From Nakaseomyces glabratus (Eukaryota > Ascomycota > Saccharomycetes > Saccharomycetales > Saccharomycetaceae), in assembly GCF_010111755.1 (NCBI RefSeq), contig NC_088962.1, positions 992,001 through 1,056,000 of the forward strand: DNA of 64,000 nt, given 5' to 3'. The notes beneath the pieces were generated by a model that saw nothing but the letters and a program-made list of their open reading frames with translations, was not told the origin of the DNA and made no database searches. The position numbers were made by a program, and so were the translations under genes. Positions 18,922 through 27,347 of this stretch are shown here, one piece after another; the first letter of the stretch is position 1, and each line of letters begins with the position of its first letter.

Positions 18922-19318
18922 TATATTATTTAAACAGGTTTGACCAACTGTATTCAGTTTGCTGGGTGGTAGTGGGGGTTCAATTGGCTACAACGATGTC
19001 CATCTAAATCGTAGTGACTCTTTTATCAGTTAATTACTAGACTGCCAATCGAGAAATTTGCTCGTGTATCATGAGATTCGTATTGACTCAAGAGCAATAC
19101 ACTAAATGTGATTTAAAGCTTATTCCATTATACCATATTTGGTAGCATAAAATAGATGAATGGTATCCTTTTATTCTTGTATTCTACCAGCCAGTTATTT
19201 TTGTTCTGTTCTATTGTATTATATAGTTATATTTATTCCTCTAACATGGCTTCCTTGATCAATGACATGAATTGATAATGCAGGAAAAAAGTTACCATTA
19301 CTGATTCGACAACTATAT
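18922..19318. other. AIM45 upstream region
   Basis: 397 bp between the AIM45 start and the hypothetical plus-strand ORF. It carries the AIM45 promoter. No further element recognised. Confidence 0.5.
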
Positions 19319-19681
19319 ATGACAGAATATATGTATATAATTCAAACATTGGTAAGAAGTGAAATATATGTAAGCTTCTCTGAAAGAAAGCCAATGATAG
19401 ATGCATCAACTGCTCCTATCAACATTTGTAAATTTAAAAAGGGAACAAAAATAAAAAATGTCAACAATAAGAAGCAAAACATCGATAAATTTAGTTCCCT
19501 CCAAAGGAGAATGTATACGGAACATGGGAATTTCATAGATAGATCCCAAAATGAAGCAAATAGAAAAGCAGAGTATAACTTCTTGCATTTAGTTCAAGAA
19601 TTTAATGATTGCATTAACAAGATGAGGTTCGTGATAAAACTAGATGCATTTTATACCCTTAATGTCCAGCACTTGAGGTAG
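19319..19681 (+). CDS. Hypothetical 120-residue basic protein
   Basis: An ATG-started frame of 120 codons in the AIM45-HAL1 gap. It overlaps the last 23 bp of HAL1 (opposite strand). The product is soluble-looking, lysine and asparagine rich (KFKKGTKIKNVNNKKQN), with a C-terminal half that could form helices (KAEYNFLHLVQEFNDCINKMRF). I do not recognise it. S. cerevisiae has no gene here in the YPR004C-YPR005C gap. Plus-strand genes from the CEN6 side, such as FAR7 or YFH7, would be expected near this place in a merged ancestral order, so a short relic is one possibility. It could equally be a chance frame. Confidence 0.35.
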   Translation: MTEYMYIIQTLVRSEIYVSFSERKPMIDASTAPINICKFKKGTKIKNVNNKKQNIDKFSSLQRRMYTEHGNFIDRSQNEANRKAEYNFLHLVQEFNDCINKMRFVIKLDAFYTLNVQHLR

Positions 19682-20507
19682 ACCTTCTCTTAAGCATCGA
19701 GCTCTGTAGCATTTGAAGTTCAAACTGCCCCTTTTGACACGACAATTTCTTCTGTTGTATATTATCCTGGACACCATCGTGGTATGCAGGGCAGGACTTT
19801 GGTACTGGTGTTCGTACAATTGGTCTGTGTTGTCTGTGACACACACGCTGTAAAACGGGATTATTCACAAAATGTATATGCTCCTGTGAGGTATGTATGT
19901 ATTCCAGTTCCGCGTTAGGCTGATTTTTTGAATTCAGGATTGGTTCCAAGGGGCATTTAGCGATATCGTCATGGACAATTATGTTTACTTCCAAGTCCTC
20001 ATCCTCGTCACTATCGGAGTCACTATTCTCCAGCTCTTCTTCTTCTTCTTCTTCTTCTTCTTCTTCTTCTTCTTCTTCTTCATCGTCATCATCGTCATCA
20101 TTATCGTCGTCGTCACAATCATCGCTGGAATGACAAGCGAATTGCATACCACCATCCGGAGTAGGTGTTTTCAAAAGCTCATATCGTATTCCAGACTTCA
20201 GTGTCTTCAGTCTTGACTGGTGTGACTTAGTTGGGTTTGATGATTGGTTACAGGTGAAATAGTCGAGCGTGCTTGTAGGGAAGATATAGCATTGTATTTC
20301 TTCGCCGTTGTTGTTGTAGATGAACGATTCAAGCATGGCATCGCTGGTGGCCTGTTTATAAGCTGTTTGCTTTGATCCGCCATCGTGACACACTTTCAAC
20401 AAGCAGGGGCTCCCGTTGCGATCTTTGGCGTTGTATATACTGAAACGATCGCTTGAATGATTCAGATTCAGAACAGTATATCCGTTGATTATACCATCCA
20501 GTGACAT
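19659..20507 (-). CDS. HAL1: Hal1-like acidic protein (halotolerance)
   Basis: A 282-residue protein placed between AIM45 and ICL2, the position of S. cerevisiae HAL1 (YPR005C, about 294 residues), whose product raises salt tolerance by affecting the K+/Na+ ratio. Similarity visible by eye is limited, so the name rests mainly on position and size. The N-terminal 100 residues are globular (NGYTVLNLNHSSDRFSIYNA), followed by an acidic tract at about residues 130-175 made of an Asp run and an unbroken Glu run, encoded by a GAA microsatellite. The C-terminal part is basic with a serine-rich end. There is a 1.3 kb upstream region with stress-element cores, compatible with salt or stress induction. 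Confidence 0.6.
   Translation of the reverse strand: MSLDGIINGYTVLNLNHSSDRFSIYNAKDRNGSPCLLKVCHDGGSKQTAYKQATSDAMLESFIYNNNGEEIQCYIFPTSTLDYFTCNQSSNPTKSHQSRLKTLKSGIRYELLKTPTPDGGMQFACHSSDDCDDDDNDDDDDDEEEEEEEEEEEEEEEELENSDSDSDEDEDLEVNIIVHDDIAKCPLEPILNSKNQPNAELEYIHTSQEHIHFVNNPVLQRVCHRQHRPIVRTPVPKSCPAYHDGVQDNIQQKKLSCQKGQFELQMLQSSMLKRRSTSSAGH
20036..20080 (+). repeat. (CTT)15 microsatellite coding for poly-Glu in HAL1
   Basis: A perfect 45-bp run of CTT (GAA on the coding minus strand), followed by GTC/ATC-type triplets that code for Asp. It stays in frame, so length changes would alter the acidic tract without breaking the gene. Such repeats vary between strains. Confidence 0.95.
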
Positions 20508-21842
20508 GGTAGTGAACAGGAAAGAGTCAAAAAACTTCTTATAAATTTTAATTTCCTCTATAGTGTCCTAACTTTGCAAAAGTAGTAGTATTAGCAGTTT
20601 GTGAAAGTGTAACAAGAAACTGAAAACTTCCCTTTTATAATAGCGTAAATCTCTCGAGATTTTTAAATGAACTATGGGTTTAACTAATTCTGAAGTAATA
20701 TTGTGGAGTGAGTCGAGGGGAACGGGGGGTTACCTAGATAACAAAAATAATGCCTTGGTTTGATGGCGAGTATACAATATTATGACCACTGTACTCAAAC
20801 GTAACGAATGGGAAGTGCTTGCGTGGGGTGTGAACTCTAAAAATGCCAGCTCAGTATCAAGCGGATCAACAGAAAAGAAAAAAGTGCAAGGGATATTAAC
20901 GGAGCAGAAGCAAGAAGGAAGGCTAAATGTGCGATAAGTGGGATGCTCTTAAAGAAGAACTACCCATCTGTTATATAGCATTTTCACAACGCCTCCAAAA
21001 GAAAGGAATTGGATTTGTGTGTGCATAGAGTAAGTTCTTTTCTATTTTGTTGTAAGCACAGAATCAAGACTTTGTGGGGGGAAAGATAGCTACCAAAAGT
21101 ATTGTTTGGTTAGGGTAGAGTTGATAATAATAGAAATCCTCAGTAAAGCACGTATCGATCCCTCCCCCAATAAAAACAACAATCGTCATTTGTTCAAGTT
21201 ATAATTGCAGAGTAGAAACTAATACTGCCACACAGAGAAAAGAGAGGGCTCAGCACCCATAGTAAAGGTTTCTTTTCAGGAAACGATTACCGTGTATCGA
21301 ATACAGCAAATAGCAGATAGAAGATAAGTCTCAAAACCACCTACGTGGTTGAAGCACTTGTTGATAGAGTTAAGGAGTCTACTAGATACTGCCTAGTTCC
21401 TTCAAGTATCACATCACAGCGAATGTTCGCACCGTTTTTTGCCAGTGCGAACGTCAAATGCGAAATTCACCACCAAAAGTGACGTATTTTCATTTGTTCT
21501 GAGAGACCTTGGTTCTGCGTACGCTTCATAGAGTATTTTGGACGATGCGTATGTTCATAGGGAAAATGCGCAGATCAAACAAAAACAAAGGGGACCAACT
21601 TTAGAGGGTAAGGATAAATTACGTCATTTGGAATCTTTCAAGCGCTGCCACTGAGAATAGAGGATTGTTCAGTTGTTGGAAGGTTACAGGGTAAGCGTAA
21701 GGTTTTTTTTTAGTAATACATTCATTACATAAACGTTTCTATTTCTATTTTTATGATGAAATTACAATGATACCCCTAATGTAATGATTTCTGTTTCATT
21801 AAGCAATAAATTGAAATGTTAATGTGAACTTTGAGCAGGTGC
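20508..21842. other. HAL1 upstream / ICL2 downstream region
   Basis: 1335 bp with no credible gene. It contains purine-rich G tracts and AGGGG stress-element cores at 20716-20720 and 21589-21593, suitable for Msn2/4-type control of HAL1. No tRNA, snRNA or snoRNA signature was recognised. A long untranslated leader or noncoding RNA cannot be excluded. Confidence 0.5.
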
Positions 21843-23558
21843 TCAGAATTGGTTCTCGGTAAAACTCTCACCAGAAGTACTCATGGTTTGAGAAGAAGAT
21901 CCATTCTGTACAACGTTTAGCAAAGAGTCCATATATTCTGCACCTGACCATTTCTGGTGTGTTAAGACGTCACAATCGAGCTGTTTCTCGATCTTTTGTA
22001 CTTTATCCACGTAGGCCTTCATTCCATCCTTTTGGAAATTCTTGGCAAGATCCCAGAATGAAGCAGCATTTGTGTGAAGACCAGCTAAGGAAACTAATTG
22101 TAAGACAAATCCTTCTTTGGCAAGGTCCCATATAAACGATTTCAATTTGTCACCGTTGAATCCGTGGGCAGTCCAGTTGAAGCTAGGTGACAAGTTATAG
22201 ACAAATTTAACATGTGGATAAGTATTATGAATCTCTTTCGAAAAGCTTTTAGCTTGTTCAAGGTCGGGGGTTTTTGTCTCCAACCAAATCATATCAGAAT
22301 ATGGGGCAAAAACTAGTGATCTTCTGATAGCAGGTTCCATACCTCCTTTAAACATATAATAGCCTTCCTTAGTTCTGGGTGCCATCCAACAAAATTCCAA
22401 GCGTTTAGTGGAGTTAACTTCCGTAGCTATATTTTTCATCTCACGAACACTTAGGAAGTTCTTCCCCTGAGTTTGTAGGTACTTGTCCTTTCTTGTTAGA
22501 TAGTCCTTATACTCTGACTCAGTGAATCTTATTTGGATCATCTCTTCGTAGGTATATAATTTGTTTTGGTCATACCATTCCTTCTCTGCTTCAGCAATGA
22601 TGGATTTGTCTACCTCTTTTCTTTCTAGTTCTAATAACTTATCTGCCCAACGATCAGTTTTAGATGGATTGAGGATACCTTGAATAAAACTATGATCTCT
22701 AGGATCAATGTCACTGCTTATTAATTTTGCATTACATGAATCAGTACGAGCTAGTATTAAGTTCTCAGTGCCCATAATATCCCATTGAAATCTGGTGCTG
22801 ATTAAGCGACTCAGATGTGCACCAGTGGGAACTAAAACAGCACCACTTAGATGACCACATCTCTTACCACCAACAAGTTGATCTTCTAAATGGACAGCAG
22901 CAGCACCTTTCTCAGCAAAAAGTTTTGCAACCTTCATAACTGTTGTTGGCCCGCCATGGCCCATATCACCATCTGCAATAATTGGTTTCAAATAATCAAT
23001 AAATTCAGCATTTGATGAGGATTTTTGATCTGTCATAAATTTCTCTAAGTAAGCTTTACGGTCATGCATCTGTTGTGCTTTCATAATCCTCTCCACTTGA
23101 TTGGGTACAGTATTATATGGATAATCTCCAAAATCTGGTGACACATCATTGGTTGAACCAACCATTGTAGAGGAGCAGGCCCATCCAGATACATATGCCA
23201 CTTTCAAATCTTCGCATCTACTTAGTTGGGTCATTTGGACAGGATCTAAAACACCCAAAGTGTGCAATGGTTTTTTGTCTTTAAAGTGCTCTTCTACTAG
23301 GGAAAACAACTTCCTTGATGGGAACGCAGATGGATAAATTACTTCACAGGGATTTATGCTACCCCGATGTTTTACCACATCTAAAGGTGTGTACGTTCTC
23401 TTAATATTTTGAAATCTATCGCTTCCAAACCATTCGGTAACTGCCTTAACCTGATCTTCAACATATGTTTTTATACTTCCACCATTATAACATGAGGTGT
23501 GTGTAGTCCTTGCAATTGTTCTAGGTCCAATTAAGTTCTTAGGATAATTACGGAGCAT
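21843..23558 (-). CDS. ICL2: Mitochondrial 2-methylisocitrate lyase Icl2
   Basis: A 571-residue isocitrate-lyase family enzyme that cleaves 2-methylisocitrate to pyruvate and succinate, the last step of the methylcitrate cycle. I start at ATG 23558; a TTG 21 bp upstream is not used. The N-terminus (MLRNYPKNLIGPRTIARTTH) is a mitochondrial presequence, absent in Icl1. The active-site loop is KRCGHLSG with Cys234, where Icl1 enzymes have KKCGHM, and ADGDMGHGG replaces ADTDAGHGG. Both differences mark the methylisocitrate form. Ends with a serine-rich tail. Position between HAL1 and REC8 matches S. cerevisiae YPR006C. Confidence 0.96.
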   Translation of the reverse strand: MLRNYPKNLIGPRTIARTTHTSCYNGGSIKTYVEDQVKAVTEWFGSDRFQNIKRTYTPLDVVKHRGSINPCEVIYPSAFPSRKLFSLVEEHFKDKKPLHTLGVLDPVQMTQLSRCEDLKVAYVSGWACSSTMVGSTNDVSPDFGDYPYNTVPNQVERIMKAQQMHDRKAYLEKFMTDQKSSSNAEFIDYLKPIIADGDMGHGGPTTVMKVAKLFAEKGAAAVHLEDQLVGGKRCGHLSGAVLVPTGAHLSRLISTRFQWDIMGTENLILARTDSCNAKLISSDIDPRDHSFIQGILNPSKTDRWADKLLELERKEVDKSIIAEAEKEWYDQNKLYTYEEMIQIRFTESEYKDYLTRKDKYLQTQGKNFLSVREMKNIATEVNSTKRLEFCWMAPRTKEGYYMFKGGMEPAIRRSLVFAPYSDMIWLETKTPDLEQAKSFSKEIHNTYPHVKFVYNLSPSFNWTAHGFNGDKLKSFIWDLAKEGFVLQLVSLAGLHTNAASFWDLAKNFQKDGMKAYVDKVQKIEKQLDCDVLTHQKWSGAEYMDSLLNVVQNGSSSQTMSTSGESFTENQF

Positions 23559-24090
23559 TGTTGTCTTTATAGATGGCAATTTTATTAAATGTCAAAAATG
23601 AATAATCCAGTAAGTGTAATGGTTGATGAACTAAGTTGCTCGATGGTTCTAATCATTTATATAAGATAAGCGCATTCACCTACAAAAAGTGTTGCCATTA
23701 GGTCATATGAATCAGAGGCTCTAGGATATTGTTCACTTCCGTGATCATTTCTATAAATTGCTATCTCCAATCAAATATAAAAATCTTACTATAAAGCAGG
23801 TCATTTTGATGCACACAGTATATGGGTGTCGTTTATTCATCGAATCAAAGTTGCAATAGTTTACCCCAATTTTGGTTTTATGGCTTTAAGACGTCAAAGA
23901 TACAAGTCTTATTCAATAATGCTACGGTTCCTTAACGGGCCTATTAATGGGTACGCATCTTCTGTGGAAAAAACAAGTATATGAAAAAGATGGAAGATGA
24001 CTCCGAGTCAATTGTAGTCGTCACATAATTTAAATTACAGTGAATAATATGGAGGAGTATCAAATTTTATCAATTTTACCAGCCGTATTT
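23559..24090. other. ICL2 promoter / REC8 3' region
   Basis: 532 bp between two minus-strand genes. AT-rich. No clear carbon-source response element could be read by eye, and no RNA gene. Confidence 0.5.
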
Positions 24091-26073
24091 TCATGCGTAT
24101 ACAATTATATCAGAACTAGAAGGAATCATAAATCCTTGTGTCATATTTTCTTGATGACGTTGTTTAAGGCCGACAAGATTTTGTGTGGCTAGCGTCAGCA
24201 AACTAAAAAAGACATTAGCAGCAATAGACTTGGATACAATTTCTACATGGCCATCATGACCGTCGTCTACTATCATTGCTTTTCTACCAGGGATAATGTA
24301 TTCGAGAGAAAGCTTATTCTTAAATCTAGCTGAGTTTGCTATTGGAGTGCCCATTTCCTCCATTCTTTGCTTGAGGAAGTCATAGAACCTCTTCGCTTGA
24401 ATATCTAGAACATTTAGAGTTGATCTAGGATATTGGTCACTGGCTGTACTTTCTATATTATTCAATTCTGATGTGTATATGCTATGTTCATCTATTCTTT
24501 CTGAATCAGTGGTATATTGACGAGGGCGAATCCTTGGGTGCATGGTATTACTTTCCAATATGTCTACGATATCTCGAATAGAACTAGATGGTCTACCCGA
24601 GCTAGAAGGTGGTACTTGAAGGTCTAAATTCAAAAAATTGTGCCTATCCGTTTCAGAAAACTCTGAGCTGTTATCATTTGTCTCATAGTCTTCGTCTATT
24701 TGTTCCAAATTAATCATTAAGTGTGAGGAGGAACTGTTCTCATTGTCAGCTGTGGAATTATCAAGGATTTTTGAGCTATCTACTCTCCTCCCTATTTCTT
24801 CACTTCTTAGACTTTGTGATCGGGACTTACTACTTTGTCTGTCTGAAGATGCTCTACGACCTCTCTCAATGTCCTCCTCGATACTAAACAAATCATTCAA
24901 ACTTGTTAAAAGTTCATTCGGTTTTTTTGCCTGCTGTTTTTCTCGAATCATAATATCAGTTTCTTTGCTATTCACTATTAAGTCTTCGAATGGCTTTAAC
25001 TGATATGTTGTGGAGAGCTTTTTCCCACTATTATCTACAACTTTTCGTTGCAATATTGCCATATGATCTTTGTATAATTCCTGTTGTCGTCTTATTTGTT
25101 CATTGGAGATACTAATACGATCATCGTATTTGATCTTAACAAAAGAAAACACATTTTTTGGTTTCAGTTTCTTTCTGGGTGGCTGTTCTAATGTGTCTTC
25201 ATCTTTTAGATTAGAATCCTCTTCTGCCTCTTCATCATTATGATAGTAATCGAAAGTTTCTTCACTTATAGCACCCAATAGGCTGGTCTTGTCTGAAGGA
25301 AAAAGTTTGTTTATATCAAGATCAATATCTTTGTTAATTGAGTTTATTCCTAACTCTGTCTTTTCGGATTCACTCATTATGTCGTCAAATTCTAGGTTTA
25401 AATTCAAACTTTCATCAACTGGTAGTTCTTCCAAATCGTCGGAATCTATTGTGTAAGGTCTTTTCAGCAACCTCGATTTCAAATTAACATTCTGATAGCT
25501 ATTGGTTTGTGCAGGAACTAGCAGTCCACCTAATTCATTAATGTAGTCTTGTTTTCTGATTGTTTGCGCATCTGATAATTGCTTTTCACTTTCATCCAGT
25601 GAAAAGTTCTTAACAAAATCAATTTTAAACAATGGGTCATCTCTGAGCAAAAAGTTGTTGGAATTTAAATTAATTAGGGTTGAGTTATTTGCAACCGTGC
25701 TTCTGACAGTGACAGTACTCTTGCCAGTGTTAGTTAATAATAATCGTCTTTGTAATTGCACTAACATGGCATCGAGATCATTCAAAATAAATTCAGCCTT
25801 CTTGTTGTAGCATATCGTGACGCCATATAACAGATTTGACACTTGTCTTAATGGTAAAGCTTCATTACTTCTTGAGATGACTTTGCACGTCTTTGGTATG
25901 GATATGTTTAAAATATCTTTTTTCTTAAATCTTGAATCAACCAATCCCCTCCTAATCCGGTAGCCGCCCACTCCATTTCCTCCCGACAGTGTGGCAAGCA
26001 GCCATACCTTTGCTACACTATCATACTGAGTTGGATCTGACTCTTTTAGTAAAGGTAACCCGCTAACTGCCAT
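24091..26073 (-). CDS. REC8: Meiotic cohesin kleisin Rec8
   Basis: Rec8 is the meiosis-specific kleisin that replaces Mcd1/Scc1 in cohesin and is cut by separase at anaphase I. It has 660 residues against about 680 in S. cerevisiae. The N-terminal Rad21/Rec8 domain (residues 1-120) has KVWLLATLSG, DILNISIPKTCKVI and LRQVSNLLYGVTICYNKKAEFIL. The middle is acidic, serine rich and disordered, with possible kinase and separase sites. The C-terminal winged helix (AKRFYDFLKQRMEEMG to VFFSLLTLATQNLVGLKQ) binds Smc1. Two URS1-type sites upstream suggest Ume6 control. Divergent from HAA1 across a long gap, as in S. cerevisiae YPR007C/YPR008W. Confidence 0.94.
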   Translation of the reverse strand: MAVSGLPLLKESDPTQYDSVAKVWLLATLSGGNGVGGYRIRRGLVDSRFKKKDILNISIPKTCKVISRSNEALPLRQVSNLLYGVTICYNKKAEFILNDLDAMLVQLQRRLLLTNTGKSTVTVRSTVANNSTLINLNSNNFLLRDDPLFKIDFVKNFSLDESEKQLSDAQTIRKQDYINELGGLLVPAQTNSYQNVNLKSRLLKRPYTIDSDDLEELPVDESLNLNLEFDDIMSESEKTELGINSINKDIDLDINKLFPSDKTSLLGAISEETFDYYHNDEEAEEDSNLKDEDTLEQPPRKKLKPKNVFSFVKIKYDDRISISNEQIRRQQELYKDHMAILQRKVVDNSGKKLSTTYQLKPFEDLIVNSKETDIMIREKQQAKKPNELLTSLNDLFSIEEDIERGRRASSDRQSSKSRSQSLRSEEIGRRVDSSKILDNSTADNENSSSSHLMINLEQIDEDYETNDNSSEFSETDRHNFLNLDLQVPPSSSGRPSSSIRDIVDILESNTMHPRIRPRQYTTDSERIDEHSIYTSELNNIESTASDQYPRSTLNVLDIQAKRFYDFLKQRMEEMGTPIANSARFKNKLSLEYIIPGRKAMIVDDGHDGHVEIVSKSIAANVFFSLLTLATQNLVGLKQRHQENMTQGFMIPSSSDIIVYA

Positions 26074-26244
26074 TCTTCCACTACTATATTTGGCAATCTT
26101 TTTTTTTGTGTGTGCAGCTCAGTATTTGATAAAGTTACTCAAAACTTTTAAAAGTGCTGCTGTATTTATACTTTAGTACACCCTCCTTCCTCCCCCAGAA
26201 TCCCCACCGTGTAGCAAAAACCATTTTGAGGCATGGGAATTGTT

Positions 26245-26254
26245 TAGCCGCCCA
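26245..26254 (-). promoter_or_regulatory. URS1 (Ume6) site upstream of REC8
   Basis: TAGCCGCCCA on the plus strand (TGGGCGGCTA toward REC8) matches the URS1 core GGCGGCT. It lies about 172 bp before the REC8 ATG. URS1 represses early meiotic genes in growing cells and activates them with Ime1 in meiosis. Confidence 0.7.
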
Positions 26255-26626
26255 GATCTCACCTTTTTCTTGTCAAACGCATTTGACTGCCGTGCGCTCT
26301 TTTCAGTGACAACGTCTTTGATAAAACAAGATTATCTTAACATATGACTGCCCAAACATCTGACAGTGTCCGCAGGCTGAGGCTCAGCGGTTACATCACC
26401 TAGTCCTGTACAAGTTTCTCTGTGTGCATCCAGAGATCTGGCTGTTCATGTCCACGTTTCCACTGCCGCTCCGCGCCCCGCAACCCCCACCCCACCCTTC
26501 CTTCTTCTTTAATACATCTGCTGTGATTTTTTCGTGGTCTGCGGCTATTTCTCTGAAACAGACACAGGAGTTCTGAAACACAAACAGAACTGAATCTATC
26601 CGCCGATATGACGTGCGTATATCGCA

Positions 26627-26635
26627 TAGGCGGCT
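26627..26635 (+). promoter_or_regulatory. Second URS1-like site upstream of REC8
   Basis: TAGGCGGCT, again with the GGCGGCT core, about 555 bp before the REC8 ATG and in opposite orientation to the first. More distant than usual, so less certain. Confidence 0.45.
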
Positions 26636-27276
26636 GTACGCACATCCAATGACAAAACATATATTCACGGCGTTGCTTTGTGTTTGATGACTATGCACTG
26701 TGGTAGTAAGACAAATGTCAGTCTAAAGGGGGGGGTGTGACAGAAACCCACCGTGGTTGTACTGAAAGGGCTTGCTGTGCCATAACTTTACCTAAGCGCT
26801 AAGAGCAAGAAGTTGTATACCATTTTGATTCGCTTCCGTCACTTGCTATTGTTTTGACGGATACATTGTCCAATTGATTTGTGAGTTTGATTGAAAGACT
26901 TGAGTTTCAAGGTCAATTAATCTGATCTAAATTACAAGAAACAATGGGGACTAAATGCGTGTTACCAAATTACATAGATTAATGGTCCTTTCGTTAGGTG
27001 TTGAAAATTTTTAGCATTTTCCAGATAGTGAGGTATGTATGCCATAAATTTCACATAGTAACTCCCAATTTTAAAGATAAAATTTGGTACTACCTTATGA
27101 TTGTTCTTTTGTTTAAGGTAGTGTGTTCCCTCACTAATAGTGACTATAGGCAAGATTGAACAGAATTGACAATAGTAATAGGTTTTATCGTGTAATGCGG
27201 ACAGAGACACGTGTTCTTAAAATTTTGGATGATATACCACAAAAATAATTTACACAGTTGTCATTCAAGTAATTAC

Positions 27277-27347
27277 GCGCAAGTGGTTTAGTGGTAAAAT
27301 CCAACGTTGCCATCGTTGGGCCCCCGGTTCGATTCCGGGCTTGCGCA
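27277..27347 (+). tRNA. tRNA-Gly (anticodon GCC)
   Basis: 71 nt without intron. The acceptor stem GCGCAAG pairs with CTTGCGC, the A box is GTGGTTTAGTGG and the B box is GGTTCGATTCC. The anticodon GCC is at 27309-27311. A T8 run at 27353-27360 is the Pol III terminator. Two identical copies occur on the minus strand at 38193 and 46148. Confidence 0.98.

Larger units (their letters stand above)
26074..27276. other. REC8 upstream region
   Basis: About 1.2 kb without a gene before the tRNA-Gly. It holds the REC8 promoter with two URS1-type sites. The part 26.16-26.75 kb has several C or G runs and is visibly richer in GC than neighbouring intergenic DNA. The open frames here are not protein-like. 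Confidence 0.5.

Noticed and set aside
26396..26698. 100-codon minus-strand frames upstream of REC8
   Set aside because: Overlap in two frames, contain G/W-rich translations of C runs and no family signature.
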